A stretch of 64,000 nucleotides of DNA from assembly GCF_014694455.1 (NCBI RefSeq), contig NZ_JAAUWT010000001.1, positions 372,001 to 436,000 of the forward strand, given 5' to 3'. The translations under genes were made by a program, and so were the position numbers. The stretch comes from Vibrio sp. S9_S30 (GTDB taxonomy: Bacteria; Pseudomonadota; Gammaproteobacteria; Enterobacterales; Vibrionaceae). Of this stretch, positions 55,068-64,000 are shown piece by piece (position 1 is the first letter of the stretch; every line of letters starts with the position of its first letter). The notes beneath the pieces are model-generated. The model saw only the letters and a list, made by a program, of their open reading frames with translations. It searched no databases and was not told the origin of the DNA.

Positions 55068-58000
55068 GTGTTTACTGTCTATCACTCGAATCAAATAGAG
55101 TTGTTGAAATCTCTGCTTGTTGAGCTCATCAAACTTTCCCCATTAGAGAACCCCTTTGAAGCAGAGCAAATACTGGTTCAAAGCCCCGGTATGTCGCAAT
55201 GGCTCAAAATGGAATTGGCGAAAGAATTTGGTGTCGCCGCCAACCTCGATTTCCCTTTGCCTGCCACGTTTATCTGGGACAGGTTTACGCAAGTGCTTCC
55301 TGATGTGCCGGCCCGCAGTGCATTTAATAAAGAGGCCATGACTTGGAAGCTCATGGATATATTGCCATTGCAGTTATCTCAGCCTGAGTTCTCACCTTTA
55401 TTGCGCTATTTAGAAAACGATGAAGAACACTCCAAACTCTTTCAATTGTCAGAGAAAATAGCGGATATCTTTGATGGATACTTAGTATACCGTCCTGAAT
55501 GGATAGCGGCATGGGAAGCGGGAGAAACGGTGCAAGAAATCGGCGACGATCACCCTTGGCAACCTCTATTGTGGCAAGCGCTTTACGATCGCACCGTGGT
55601 GCTTGATCAGTCGCCTTATCATCGCGCCAATTTATACGAACATTTCATCGATGCATTAAACCAAGCCCCCATGAACCTCTCAGATTTGCCAAAACGGTTG
55701 TTTGTCTTTGGCATTTCCTCTCTGCCGCCTCGGTATATGGATGCGTTAAAGGCATTGGGGGAGCACATTGATGTTCACCTCATGTTTACCAACCCCTGCC
55801 GTTATTACTGGGGAGACGTGCGAGATAGAAAATACCTCGCCAAGTTAGCGGCGCGTCATCGAAAACACCTCGAATGGAAACACGATCATTCTGAAGAACA
55901 CGGTGTGACAGAGCAGCTAAAAGGCGAGCTTGAAGATAACGTGATGGATGAGCTTCATACCGATATGGTTGGAAACAGTTTATTAGCATCCATGGGAAAA
56001 TTGGGGCGCGATAACTTGTATTTGCTCTCCCAGTTGGATGCGCATGAAGTGGAAGCCTTTGTCGAGGTGGAACGCGATAGCGTATTGCACCAATTGCAAG
56101 CGGATATTTTGAATTTAGAAGAGCACCAAAAAGACGAGGTGCTTGAAACCAGCCATCACAAACAGCGGGTTTCACCAAGCGATAAATCACTTTCGATTCA
56201 TGCCTGTCACAGCCCGATGCGTGAAGTTGAAGTACTGCATGATCAGCTTTTAAGCATGTTTGACAGCGACTCTGGCTTAAAACCTCGTGATGTGATCGTG
56301 ATGGTGGCGGACATTAATGCCTACAGCCCTGCGATACAGGCGGTGTTTGGCAATGCCCCCGGCGAGCGATTTATACCTTATTCCATTTCAGACAGGACCG
56401 CGCAAGAAGAGAGCCCCGTACTGTCTGCGTTTATGCAGCTCATGTTGCTTCCCGAGAGCCGTTTTCACGCTTCTGAAATGCTCGAGCTTCTTGAAGTCCC
56501 TGCCATTATGGCTCGGTTTGGTCTGGATGAAGACCAATTTGAGCGAGCCAAGATCTGGATTGAAGAAATCGGAGTGCGATGGGGGCTGGATGAACAAACT
56601 GCTGGGCAATTTGAACTGCCAGAGCTCACGCAAAACACCTGGCTTTTTGGTATTCAAAGGATGCTATTAGGCTACGCCATGCCAGAAAGTGCAGGGTTAT
56701 ATGAAGGGCAAAGAACCATTGCTTCCTACAATGAAGTGCAAGGGATGGATGCCGAATTAGCGGGTAAACTGGCACATTACGTCGATTCGCTTAACCGCTT
56801 CCAAAAACAGTTAAACGCCACCCAAAGCGCCGCAGATTGGGCTCGCATTATCAATGACATGCTGGAAGCCTTTTTCAGTGTAGAACTGGAAGGGGAAATG
56901 GCGCTTAAGTCTATTCGAGATACCCTTACTCAACTGCTTGAACAAATTCGTGACGCCGGATTTGAAAACGATATTTCTCATACGGTGTTACAGCAATACT
57001 TACAAAACAAACTGTCCAGAACCCGAGTCAGTCAGCGCTTTTTAGCGGGGCAAGTGAATTTCTGTACGTTGATGCCCATGCGTTCCATTCCATTTAAATT
57101 GGTGTGTTTGCTTGGCATGAACGATGGCGCTTATCCACGTTCTATGCCGCCTGAAGGGTTCGATTTAATGAATAATCGTGCTAGGGCGGGTGATCGTTCT
57201 AGGCGAGATGACGACCGCTACTTGTTTCTTGAAGCGTTATTGTCGGCACAACAATGTTTGTACATCAGTTATGTTGGGCGTTCTATTCAAGATAATACAG
57301 ATAAAGTGCCGTCGGTGTTGGTGTCGGAACTGTTGGAGTACTGCCACCAAAATTACTGTTTGGCAGGGGACGAAACGTTGGGCGTGGATGCCTCGGGCGA
57401 CAAGCTTTTAGAGGCACTCACTCATACCCATCCTATGGTGCCATTTAGCCCTCTTGCATTTTCTGGCGACGACAAAAGCTACGCTAAAGAGTGGTTGCCA
57501 AGCGCTAACCGTTTAGGGGCGCGTTCCAGTGCGTTTGAGCAACCCTTAGACGATTACTTAGCCGAGCTCAGCGCCCCATATCAACTGGACTTGGTTGAGC
57601 TTCAACGATTTTGGCGTTTACCCGTACAGTATTTCTTTAACCGACGTCTTAAAGTGTTTTTTGAGCCACCGATGGCGACATTGGAAAACGACGAACCGTT
57701 TATTTTAGGTGGGCTACAAAGCTATAAGATGCGCGACGAATTGGTGGATACCTTGCTTCAATGCCGAATGAACGGTGAGGAAGAAGAGCCCGTTTTAGCC
57801 CGTTATATGGCAAAACAACGAGCGAAAGGACGGCTTCCCATTGGTGCGTTTGGTGAACTGGAATTTGCCGCCAATCGAGAACAGACGGATTCGCTCGTTG
57901 ATGTCCTCTATCCTTTGGCAGGAAAACCGCTTGAAGACAGTGAAGTGAAAGTGACGCTGACAATAGAAGGTCAACCTTGCCAGTTAACGGGGTGGTTAAC

Positions 58001-58517
58001 GCATCGATACCAATCTGGGTTACTTCGATACCGAAGCGGGAAAATCCGCTCTCAGGACTGGTTATCGGCGTGGATCGATCACCTCTGTCTTGCCGCCATG
58101 GGAGGCGTGAGCCGCACGCACATCGTTGGTTACGATAAAAAAGACGGCGCAGTACACTGGGTGATTCCCCCTTTGGAGAGCCGCGATCAAGCCATTGCCC
58201 TGTTGCAAGAATTGGTTCGCTTGTTTTATCAAGGCATGAATCAACCGTTGCCCTATTTCCCCAAGACAGCGCTAGCCGGCATTCAAGCCTGCATAAACAA
58301 AGCAGGAGAATGGGTGGACGATGAAGAAGCCGCCCTCAAAAAGATGGAGGATGCCTTTAATGATGGCTATATGTTCCCCGGCGAAGGGTCAGACAATTAC
58401 ATCGAAAGGATATGGTCTCATTGGAGTGACGATCTGGGCAGAGAGGTGAGACTAAACGCAAGTTTGGTCTTACAAGCCGCCGTATTCGCGACGCAAACCA
58501 GTGACGAGATAGAATAA
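55068..58517 (+). CDS. recC: Exodeoxyribonuclease V gamma subunit RecC
   Basis: Chi-recognition subunit of the RecBCD helicase-nuclease, 1149 residues, near the E. coli length. Start is GTG 55068; the N-terminus FTVYHSNQIELLKSLL, then ILVQSPGMSQWLKMELA and NLDFPLPATFIWD, matches RecC closely. The helicase-like core is catalytically inactive, as in the family (no Walker A). The C-terminal part has the RecC-type inactive nuclease domain. Followed by recB and recD on the same strand, without the ptrA gene that separates recC from recB in E. coli. Confidence 0.97.
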   Translation: MFTVYHSNQIELLKSLLVELIKLSPLENPFEAEQILVQSPGMSQWLKMELAKEFGVAANLDFPLPATFIWDRFTQVLPDVPARSAFNKEAMTWKLMDILPLQLSQPEFSPLLRYLENDEEHSKLFQLSEKIADIFDGYLVYRPEWIAAWEAGETVQEIGDDHPWQPLLWQALYDRTVVLDQSPYHRANLYEHFIDALNQAPMNLSDLPKRLFVFGISSLPPRYMDALKALGEHIDVHLMFTNPCRYYWGDVRDRKYLAKLAARHRKHLEWKHDHSEEHGVTEQLKGELEDNVMDELHTDMVGNSLLASMGKLGRDNLYLLSQLDAHEVEAFVEVERDSVLHQLQADILNLEEHQKDEVLETSHHKQRVSPSDKSLSIHACHSPMREVEVLHDQLLSMFDSDSGLKPRDVIVMVADINAYSPAIQAVFGNAPGERFIPYSISDRTAQEESPVLSAFMQLMLLPESRFHASEMLELLEVPAIMARFGLDEDQFERAKIWIEEIGVRWGLDEQTAGQFELPELTQNTWLFGIQRMLLGYAMPESAGLYEGQRTIASYNEVQGMDAELAGKLAHYVDSLNRFQKQLNATQSAADWARIINDMLEAFFSVELEGEMALKSIRDTLTQLLEQIRDAGFENDISHTVLQQYLQNKLSRTRVSQRFLAGQVNFCTLMPMRSIPFKLVCLLGMNDGAYPRSMPPEGFDLMNNRARAGDRSRRDDDRYLFLEALLSAQQCLYISYVGRSIQDNTDKVPSVLVSELLEYCHQNYCLAGDETLGVDASGDKLLEALTHTHPMVPFSPLAFSGDDKSYAKEWLPSANRLGARSSAFEQPLDDYLAELSAPYQLDLVELQRFWRLPVQYFFNRRLKVFFEPPMATLENDEPFILGGLQSYKMRDELVDTLLQCRMNGEEEEPVLARYMAKQRAKGRLPIGAFGELEFAANREQTDSLVDVLYPLAGKPLEDSEVKVTLTIEGQPCQLTGWLTHRYQSGLLRYRSGKIRSQDWLSAWIDHLCLAAMGGVSRTHIVGYDKKDGAVHWVIPPLESRDQAIALLQELVRLFYQGMNQPLPYFPKTALAGIQACINKAGEWVDDEEAALKKMEDAFNDGYMFPGEGSDNYIERIWSHWSDDLGREVRLNASLVLQAAVFATQTSDEIE

Positions 58518-58541
58518 GTGTGGCGAGATAGAATAAGTGTG
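58504..58541 (+). repeat. 19-bp duplication spanning the recC stop
   Basis: ACGAGATAGAATAAGTGTG, which contains the recC stop codon, is repeated immediately as GCGAGATAGAATAAGTGTG. Confidence 0.85.
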
Positions 58542-58770
58542 ATGAAAGGGAGTGTAGGGTGGTCGCCAGCAAATCATTGTTATTTGTAGGGCGTTCGCTG
58601 TGCGACCACAGGGTCAGAGGTGACCACAATTCTGTGGCTCAGATACTAACCACAGCTGGTCGTCTGAACCGTGAGACAAGTCTCAACCTGATCCATTTTG
58701 AACATCAAAGTGAATGATAAATTACAAAATAAGTGTTCGATCACAAAATAAAAAGCGGAAGCGACGAGAT

Positions 58771-61700
58771 ATGACTAACCAATCCGATACAAAACCTCAA
58801 CAAGCGAGTGTTTTGTCACCAATGGACTTCCCCCTTCATGGTGCCCGATTAATCGAGGCGTCTGCGGGAACAGGGAAAACATTCACCATTGCGGGGTTGT
58901 ATCTACGTCTACTGCTTGGTCATGGTGATAGTGACACATCACATCCCTGTCAATTAACCGTTGATCAAATACTGGTGGTCACCTTCACTGAAGCGGCAAC
59001 CGCAGAGTTGAGAGATCGTATCCGCGCGAAAATACACGATGCGCGTTTGGCGTTTTCTCGTGCTGACGCGTCACCAGAAAACCGAAGTAAGGATCCGGTG
59101 ATCGCCCCTTTGCTGGATGCCATGTCCGATCACAAAGAAGCCGCAAAAATATTATTGCAGGCTGAGCGACAAATGGACGAAGCCGCCATCTATACCATTC
59201 ATGGTTTTTGCCAGCGAATGTTGACTCAAAATGCATTTGAATCGGGCAGCCGATTCAACAACGAATTTGTGACCGATGAAACTCAGCTTAAAGCCCAAGT
59301 GGTTGCAGACTATTGGCGCAGGCAATTTTATCCGTTACCCATCAACCTTGCCGCCGAGATCAGCAAGATTTGGGGTTCTCCTTCGGCCCTTCTTAACGAT
59401 GTGTCTCGGCACTTAACGGGGGCGGATATTGAGCTGACTGTGGCACCGCTTTCCACCAACATTGCGGACTTACATCAGCAGAATTTAAGGAAAATCGACG
59501 ACCTCAAAACGCAGTGGCGCGCAGCACAAGACGATTTGCCAGACTTGATCTCAAACTCGGATGTGAACAAACGCAGCTACACCAAAAAAGCGTTGCCGAG
59601 TTGGTTAGATCAAGTCAATAGTTGGGCGGCGAGCCCGACGGTCGATTATGCGTTTCCTGACAAACTGGAGAAATTTAGCCAGTCAGTATTGAATGAAAAA
59701 ACCCCCAAAGGTGCGCCACCTGTTCATCCTGTATTTGAACAGATAGACGACTTTATCTCGCAGTCGGTTTCGTTACGCGATCCCATTTTGGCGCACGCCA
59801 TTGCTGAGTGTCGGGGGCTACTGGCAAAAGCCAAACAACGAAAAAACTGGTTATCGTTCGATGATCTTCTCACTCAGCTTTCAGCAGCATTGGAGGTCGA
59901 CAGTGACGATCGGTTAGCGGAAAGAATCAGAACGTTGTACCCCGTGGCGATGATCGATGAATTCCAAGATACCGATCCCCTTCAATACCGGATATTCAGC
60001 CGAATTTACGTTGATCAGCCTCAAACTGGCTTGTTTATGATCGGTGACCCTAAACAGGCGATTTACGGGTTTCGTGGCGCGGATATTTTTACCTACATCA
60101 AAGCTCGTAACGAAGTGCAAGATCACTACACCTTGGACACCAACTGGCGTTCAAGCGCCGACATGGTCATGGCGGTGAACCGAATTTTCGACTTCAGCGA
60201 TGCCCCTTTTATTTATGACGACGATATCCCATTCAGACCCGTTAAATTCAGCCCGAAAGCCGATTCCAGCCATTGGTATTTAAATGGGGTTAAACAGCCA
60301 GCTCTGAGGTTTTGGCTGCATGAAGACGAAGATGGCAGGCCTGTAACGAAAGGGGATTACCTGTCTGTGATGGCCTCTGCGACGGCGAGCCAAATCCAAA
60401 CGATTTTAACCGCATCAGATCAACAGCAAGCTTGGTTTGAAACTGGGGGGGAACGCCACGATGTACAAGCGGGTGACATTGCGGTGTTGGTTCGAACCGG
60501 CGCTGAAGGCAGAAAAATAAAAGACGCCTTAGCGAAACAAGGTATCGCCAGTGTGTATTTGTCGAACCGAGACAGCGTGTTTGAGAGTGCGGTGGCGTCC
60601 GATGTACAGCGGTTGCTCCAAGCGGTGCTGACACCAGAACAAGACAAAACGCTTCGTGCTTGCTTAGCATCGTCTTTATTTGCGTTGAACGCCCGCGAGC
60701 TGGATGCGCTTAACAACGAAGAAACACTGTGGGAAAACACGGTGAATGAGTTTCGGGAATACCGAAAACTTTGGCAGCAGCGTGGCGTGATGCCAATGAT
60801 CCGTTCCGTTATGGCAAAACGAACCATTGCGGAGCGTTTGCTGGAAGAAGACAACGGGGAGCGCACCATTACCGATTTGTTGCACATTGGCGAGTTGTTG
60901 CAGCAAGCCAGTTTGTCTTTGGAAAGCGATCACGGTTTATTACGTTGGCTCTCTGACACCATCAGTGATATTCAGTCTGGCTTAACGGGCGGCAGCGACG
61001 AACAAATCCAGCGTTTGGAGTCTGAGCGTAATTTGGTTCAAATTGTCACCATCCATAAATCTAAGGGGTTGGAATACGATTTGGTCTTTCTTCCCTTTGT
61101 CAGCAGTTACCGTGAAGCCAGCGAAGGCAAGTATTACGATGCAAAGCAAGACAAAACCGTCTTGGACATCACGAAGAACAGTGACGCCCTAGAGCTGGCA
61201 GACAAAGAAAGACTAGCGGAAGATTTACGTTTGATATACGTGGCGCTGACCCGTGCGGTTTATGGCTGCTTTATTGGTATGACCCCGATACGCAAAGGGC
61301 GAGCGACAAAAGGCCCATCTGGGCTTCACTTGAGTGCGATTGGGTATTTAGTGCAAAGCGGCGAGGCGAAAACGCCAGAAGAGCTAGCGGGGTGCTTGGG
61401 TCAGGTGACAACACATCAAGATGTCATGACCATTGAAGCGCCACCGGAGCTGCCCGCTCAGCCTTATTCATCAATAGAAGAAACGCGAGAAGCCCTGACG
61501 GCAAAAGAGTTGCAACAAGATATCGATCGCTTTTGGAGAATCAGCAGTTATTCGGGGCTGGTCAAGCAGTCAGGTTACGGCGCACATGACGCCTCTTTTG
61601 AAGTGGCAGGGTTTGATATTGATTCCTTTTCCGAAGAGGAAGCGCATTTACTGGAAGCGCCGGCACGCTCTATTTTTACCTTTCCTCGCGGTGCAAGACC

Positions 61701-62394
61701 GGGCACGTTTCTGCACACCTTGTTTGAAGAGGTGACGTTCACCGAACCTGCAAGCAGCGAAGCGAACAGAGCCACCCTTGCCCATTTGATGGAAGTAGAA
61801 CAGCTTGATCCTGAATGGCAGCCTGTATTGGAATTATTAGTTGATACGGTGCTGAACACCCCTTTAGATGGTAAAGGGCTCTTGCTCTCGAACAAAACAC
61901 CAAGCCAATTATTGGTTGAAATGGAATTCTTACTGCCGATAGATGTACTCCTTGCCCCAACGTTTAACCAACTGGCTCATCAACATGATCCGCTTTCTAA
62001 GCAGGCAGGAGATTTGGGCTTTCATCGCTTAAAAGGCATGTTGAAGGGGTTTATCGATTTAGTCTTCGAGCACGAAGGAAAGTATTATGTTCTCGACTGG
62101 AAATCGAATCACTTAGGGGATTCCGTTACGGATTACCATGGCGAAAACTTGGCCCGTGCGATGGCGGATCACCGATACGATTTACAATATCAAATCTACG
62201 CGTTGGCATTGCACCGCTTCCTAAAAAGTCGGCTGGCACGTTATGACTACGAACAACATTTTGGTGGTGTGTATTACCTTTTTTTGCGAGGTGTGGATGG
62301 GCAATCGAATAACGGGATCTTTTCAACCAAACCTTCCCAAACCTTCTTGGAGCAGTTCGATAAGCTCATTGATGGAGAAGCATTAGATGTCTGA
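58771..62394 (+). CDS. recB: Exodeoxyribonuclease V beta subunit RecB
   Basis: Slow helicase and sole nuclease subunit of RecBCD, 1207 residues from ATG 58771 (an in-frame upstream start at 58714 adds 19 basic residues without a better ribosome site). Walker A ASAGTGKTFTIAG, motif II IDEFQDTDPLQY, motif III GDPKQAIYGFRGAD, motif V/VI VTIHKSKGLEYD and YVALTRAVYG. The C-terminal nuclease has GFIDLVFE and YYVLDWKSNHLG with the catalytic Asp and Lys. Overlaps recD by 8 bp, so the two are translationally coupled. Confidence 0.97.
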   Translation: MTNQSDTKPQQASVLSPMDFPLHGARLIEASAGTGKTFTIAGLYLRLLLGHGDSDTSHPCQLTVDQILVVTFTEAATAELRDRIRAKIHDARLAFSRADASPENRSKDPVIAPLLDAMSDHKEAAKILLQAERQMDEAAIYTIHGFCQRMLTQNAFESGSRFNNEFVTDETQLKAQVVADYWRRQFYPLPINLAAEISKIWGSPSALLNDVSRHLTGADIELTVAPLSTNIADLHQQNLRKIDDLKTQWRAAQDDLPDLISNSDVNKRSYTKKALPSWLDQVNSWAASPTVDYAFPDKLEKFSQSVLNEKTPKGAPPVHPVFEQIDDFISQSVSLRDPILAHAIAECRGLLAKAKQRKNWLSFDDLLTQLSAALEVDSDDRLAERIRTLYPVAMIDEFQDTDPLQYRIFSRIYVDQPQTGLFMIGDPKQAIYGFRGADIFTYIKARNEVQDHYTLDTNWRSSADMVMAVNRIFDFSDAPFIYDDDIPFRPVKFSPKADSSHWYLNGVKQPALRFWLHEDEDGRPVTKGDYLSVMASATASQIQTILTASDQQQAWFETGGERHDVQAGDIAVLVRTGAEGRKIKDALAKQGIASVYLSNRDSVFESAVASDVQRLLQAVLTPEQDKTLRACLASSLFALNARELDALNNEETLWENTVNEFREYRKLWQQRGVMPMIRSVMAKRTIAERLLEEDNGERTITDLLHIGELLQQASLSLESDHGLLRWLSDTISDIQSGLTGGSDEQIQRLESERNLVQIVTIHKSKGLEYDLVFLPFVSSYREASEGKYYDAKQDKTVLDITKNSDALELADKERLAEDLRLIYVALTRAVYGCFIGMTPIRKGRATKGPSGLHLSAIGYLVQSGEAKTPEELAGCLGQVTTHQDVMTIEAPPELPAQPYSSIEETREALTAKELQQDIDRFWRISSYSGLVKQSGYGAHDASFEVAGFDIDSFSEEEAHLLEAPARSIFTFPRGARPGTFLHTLFEEVTFTEPASSEANRATLAHLMEVEQLDPEWQPVLELLVDTVLNTPLDGKGLLLSNKTPSQLLVEMEFLLPIDVLLAPTFNQLAHQHDPLSKQAGDLGFHRLKGMLKGFIDLVFEHEGKYYVLDWKSNHLGDSVTDYHGENLARAMADHRYDLQYQIYALALHRFLKSRLARYDYEQHFGGVYYLFLRGVDGQSNNGIFSTKPSQTFLEQFDKLIDGEALDV

Positions 62395-64000
62395 TTCTCA
62401 GCCAGTTAGCACTGGTATGCCCACAGCGGATTTACTCAATGTCATGCAGCAATTTGCTGCTCAAGGCACTGTTCGCCAGCTCGATTATCAATTTGCTCGA
62501 TTCGTCGCGTCTTTGCAGCCAGATTTAAATCTCTTCGTGCCTTTTATTGCGGGGGTAGTCAGTTCTGAGCTAGGAAAAGGGCACATTTGTGTGCCAATGG
62601 ACAGAGTCGATATGCCAGCTTGTCTTGGCTTATACGGTGAACAAGCACAGTTATTGCAAGAAAAACTCGCGGGTATGGATTGGAAAAAAGAGCTGGAAAG
62701 TTCCCCCGTTGTTGGGCGCAATGGTGAAGCCAAGCCTTTGATTTTAGACGGTGCAAACTTGTATCTGCATCGCTATTGGCATTACGAGGTGGTGCTCAGT
62801 CAAACGTTGCGTGATCTGATGTCGCCCATCGTGTTGGAGCCGAATCAAGCCGCTCGATTGAAAACTACCTTGGATCATTTGTTTGCCCGAAGTTACCGTT
62901 ATTTGTTTTCGACCATCGTTCATTCCGAACCAAGCCATCAGGTCATGCGTCAGCAATGGGTATGCGATCATCTCGATGTGGTGACGCCTGAAGCATTGGA
63001 CTGGAACGCGATCGATCACGTTTTGGTGAGTGCCAAGAAAGTGACCGACTTAAACGTTTTGGATACGTTAGTGCCCCAGTCTGCTTGTTTAAACTGGCAA
63101 AAAGTGGCGGCAGCGGTCGCGCTTACTCGGCGTTTTGCGGTGATTTCTGGAGGACCGGGAACCGGGAAAACGACAACGGTCGCGAAATTGCTGGCGGCGC
63201 TGGTTCAGCAGGGGAGTGATTTAGGTGAGGTGCCAGACATTAAGCTGGTTGCGCCAACGGGGAAAGCTGCGGCTCGTTTAACGGAATCGATCGGCAAAGC
63301 GGTGGACGTATTGCCAATCGAGCCTAGCATTCGCGACCAAATTCCAACCGATTCGAGTACGATTCACCGCTTACTTGGTGCCATCCCAGGGCGAGCGGAA
63401 TTCCGACATCATAAAGGCAACCCATTACACCTCGATATTTTGGTTGTCGATGAAGCCTCAATGGTCGATCTTCCTATGATGTATAAGCTGGTGGATGCGA
63501 TGCCACCGAAGGCGAGATTGATTTTGCTTGGCGATAAAGATCAGCTTGCCTCTGTCGAGGCTGGGGCCGTGCTAGGCGATATCTGCGATTTTAGTGATCA
63601 AGCCATGAGCCCAGCGCAAAGCCAGCAAATCGCCATGTTGACGGGCTACGATACCGTGAGTCACCAACACTCAGCGTCCTCCCCGCCCATAGTGGATTGT
63701 TTGTGTATGTTGCAAAAAAGCTATCGCTTTGATGTCCGCTCTGGCATTGGGCAATTAGCTAAGGCGATCAATTCAGGTCATCCTATTCGTGTTGAAAAAG
63801 TCTGGGAGCAAGGGTTTGATGATATTACTCATCATGACTTGGACAAAGACACTTATCAGCAGATGTTGCAAATGGTGACTAAGGGCTACGCCCCTTATTT
63901 ACGAGAAGTCCACCGTACCATTTCACAGGATGAATCCGCCAATACGAAAGCAAAGCAAGTATTAAAACGGTTTTCAGAATGCCGGTTGTTGTGCGCCATT
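62387..64000 (+). CDS. recD: Exodeoxyribonuclease V alpha subunit RecD, 3' end cut
   Basis: Fast 5'-3' helicase subunit of RecBCD. ATG 62387 overlaps the recB stop; 538 codons are visible and the frame continues off the right edge. Walker A ISGGPGTGKTTTVAKLL (about residue 265), Walker B LVVDEASMVD, and LILLGDKDQLASVEAGAVLGD are typical RecD. The N-terminal RecC-interaction region is present. Confidence 0.95.
   Translation, partial: MSDSQPVSTGMPTADLLNVMQQFAAQGTVRQLDYQFARFVASLQPDLNLFVPFIAGVVSSELGKGHICVPMDRVDMPACLGLYGEQAQLLQEKLAGMDWKKELESSPVVGRNGEAKPLILDGANLYLHRYWHYEVVLSQTLRDLMSPIVLEPNQAARLKTTLDHLFARSYRYLFSTIVHSEPSHQVMRQQWVCDHLDVVTPEALDWNAIDHVLVSAKKVTDLNVLDTLVPQSACLNWQKVAAAVALTRRFAVISGGPGTGKTTTVAKLLAALVQQGSDLGEVPDIKLVAPTGKAAARLTESIGKAVDVLPIEPSIRDQIPTDSSTIHRLLGAIPGRAEFRHHKGNPLHLDILVVDEASMVDLPMMYKLVDAMPPKARLILLGDKDQLASVEAGAVLGDICDFSDQAMSPAQSQQIAMLTGYDTVSHQHSASSPPIVDCLCMLQKSYRFDVRSGIGQLAKAINSGHPIRVEKVWEQGFDDITHHDLDKDTYQQMLQMVTKGYAPYLREVHRTISQDESANTKAKQVLKRFSECRLLCAI

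Overview
This is Gammaproteobacterial chromosome, almost certainly Vibrionaceae. The nupC product closely resembles the structurally characterised Vibrio cholerae nucleoside transporter. The gene order tatD-like / nupC / deoC / deoA / deoD / ytjB / serB / PilZ gene (plzC) / radA / fusA2, followed after accessory DNA by dapD and recC-recB-recD, follows the V. cholerae order as I remember it. Species cannot be assigned from the sequence alone.

Layout. 0-1.7 kb: 5' part of a large secreted protein on the minus strand, running off the left edge. 2-8 kb: nucleoside and deoxyribose catabolism (TatD-family hydrolase, NupC with a perfect CRP palindrome upstream, DeoC, DeoA, DeoD). deoB is absent from the locus and the spacers are long. 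8-14 kb: ytjB, serB, plzC, radA. 13.9-17.6 kb: two tandem paralogous genes for secreted proteins of about 500 residues. Each is preceded by what reads as a class-I cyclic-di-GMP (GEMM) riboswitch, and the tail of a third copy lies beside them. 18-21.4 kb: a HAD phosphatase and fusA2. 21.4-24.4 kb: an IS66-like transposase relic and two tandem modules in which a LysR regulator is divergent from a small DUF1127-type gene. 24.5-33 kb: acyl-CoA synthetase, orphan Flp pilin plus a degenerate OmpA-like protein, GAF/HD-GYP phosphodiesterase, ChrA transporter with a divergent LysR gene, PhoD-like phosphatase, RRF_GI-like protein. 33-40 kb: a frameshifted ChaN/erythromycin-esterase-like gene coupled to a Sel1-repeat protein, then a glycerate module (glycerate kinase, GntP permease, CdaR regulator) and a gamma-glutamylcyclotransferase-like gene. 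40-45 kb: a fimbrial cluster of two pilin-like proteins, a PapD-like chaperone and a divergent usher-like barrel, behind a very AT-rich 0.7 kb. 45-48 kb: YiiM-like MOSC protein, a broken peptidoglycan-binding/lysozyme gene overlapping a putative periplasmic immunity gene, and FrnE-like and YqaE-like proteins. 48-64 kb: PatB/MalY-like lyase, dapD, yebG with an SOS box, LysR with a divergent TDT transporter, methyltransferase, and recC, recB, recD (cut by the right edge).

Themes. Cyclic-di-GMP recurs as a riboswitch pair, a PilZ receptor and an HD-GYP phosphodiesterase, alongside surface-structure genes (secreted paralogues, Flp pilin, fimbriae), so part of the window looks devoted to surface attachment control. 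Short tandem duplications (8-20 bp units) occur in at least a dozen intergenic or gene-edge sites. Three MITE-like inverted-repeat elements flank the fimbrial/MOSC region, and one of them has its terminal repeat amplified into a microsatellite.
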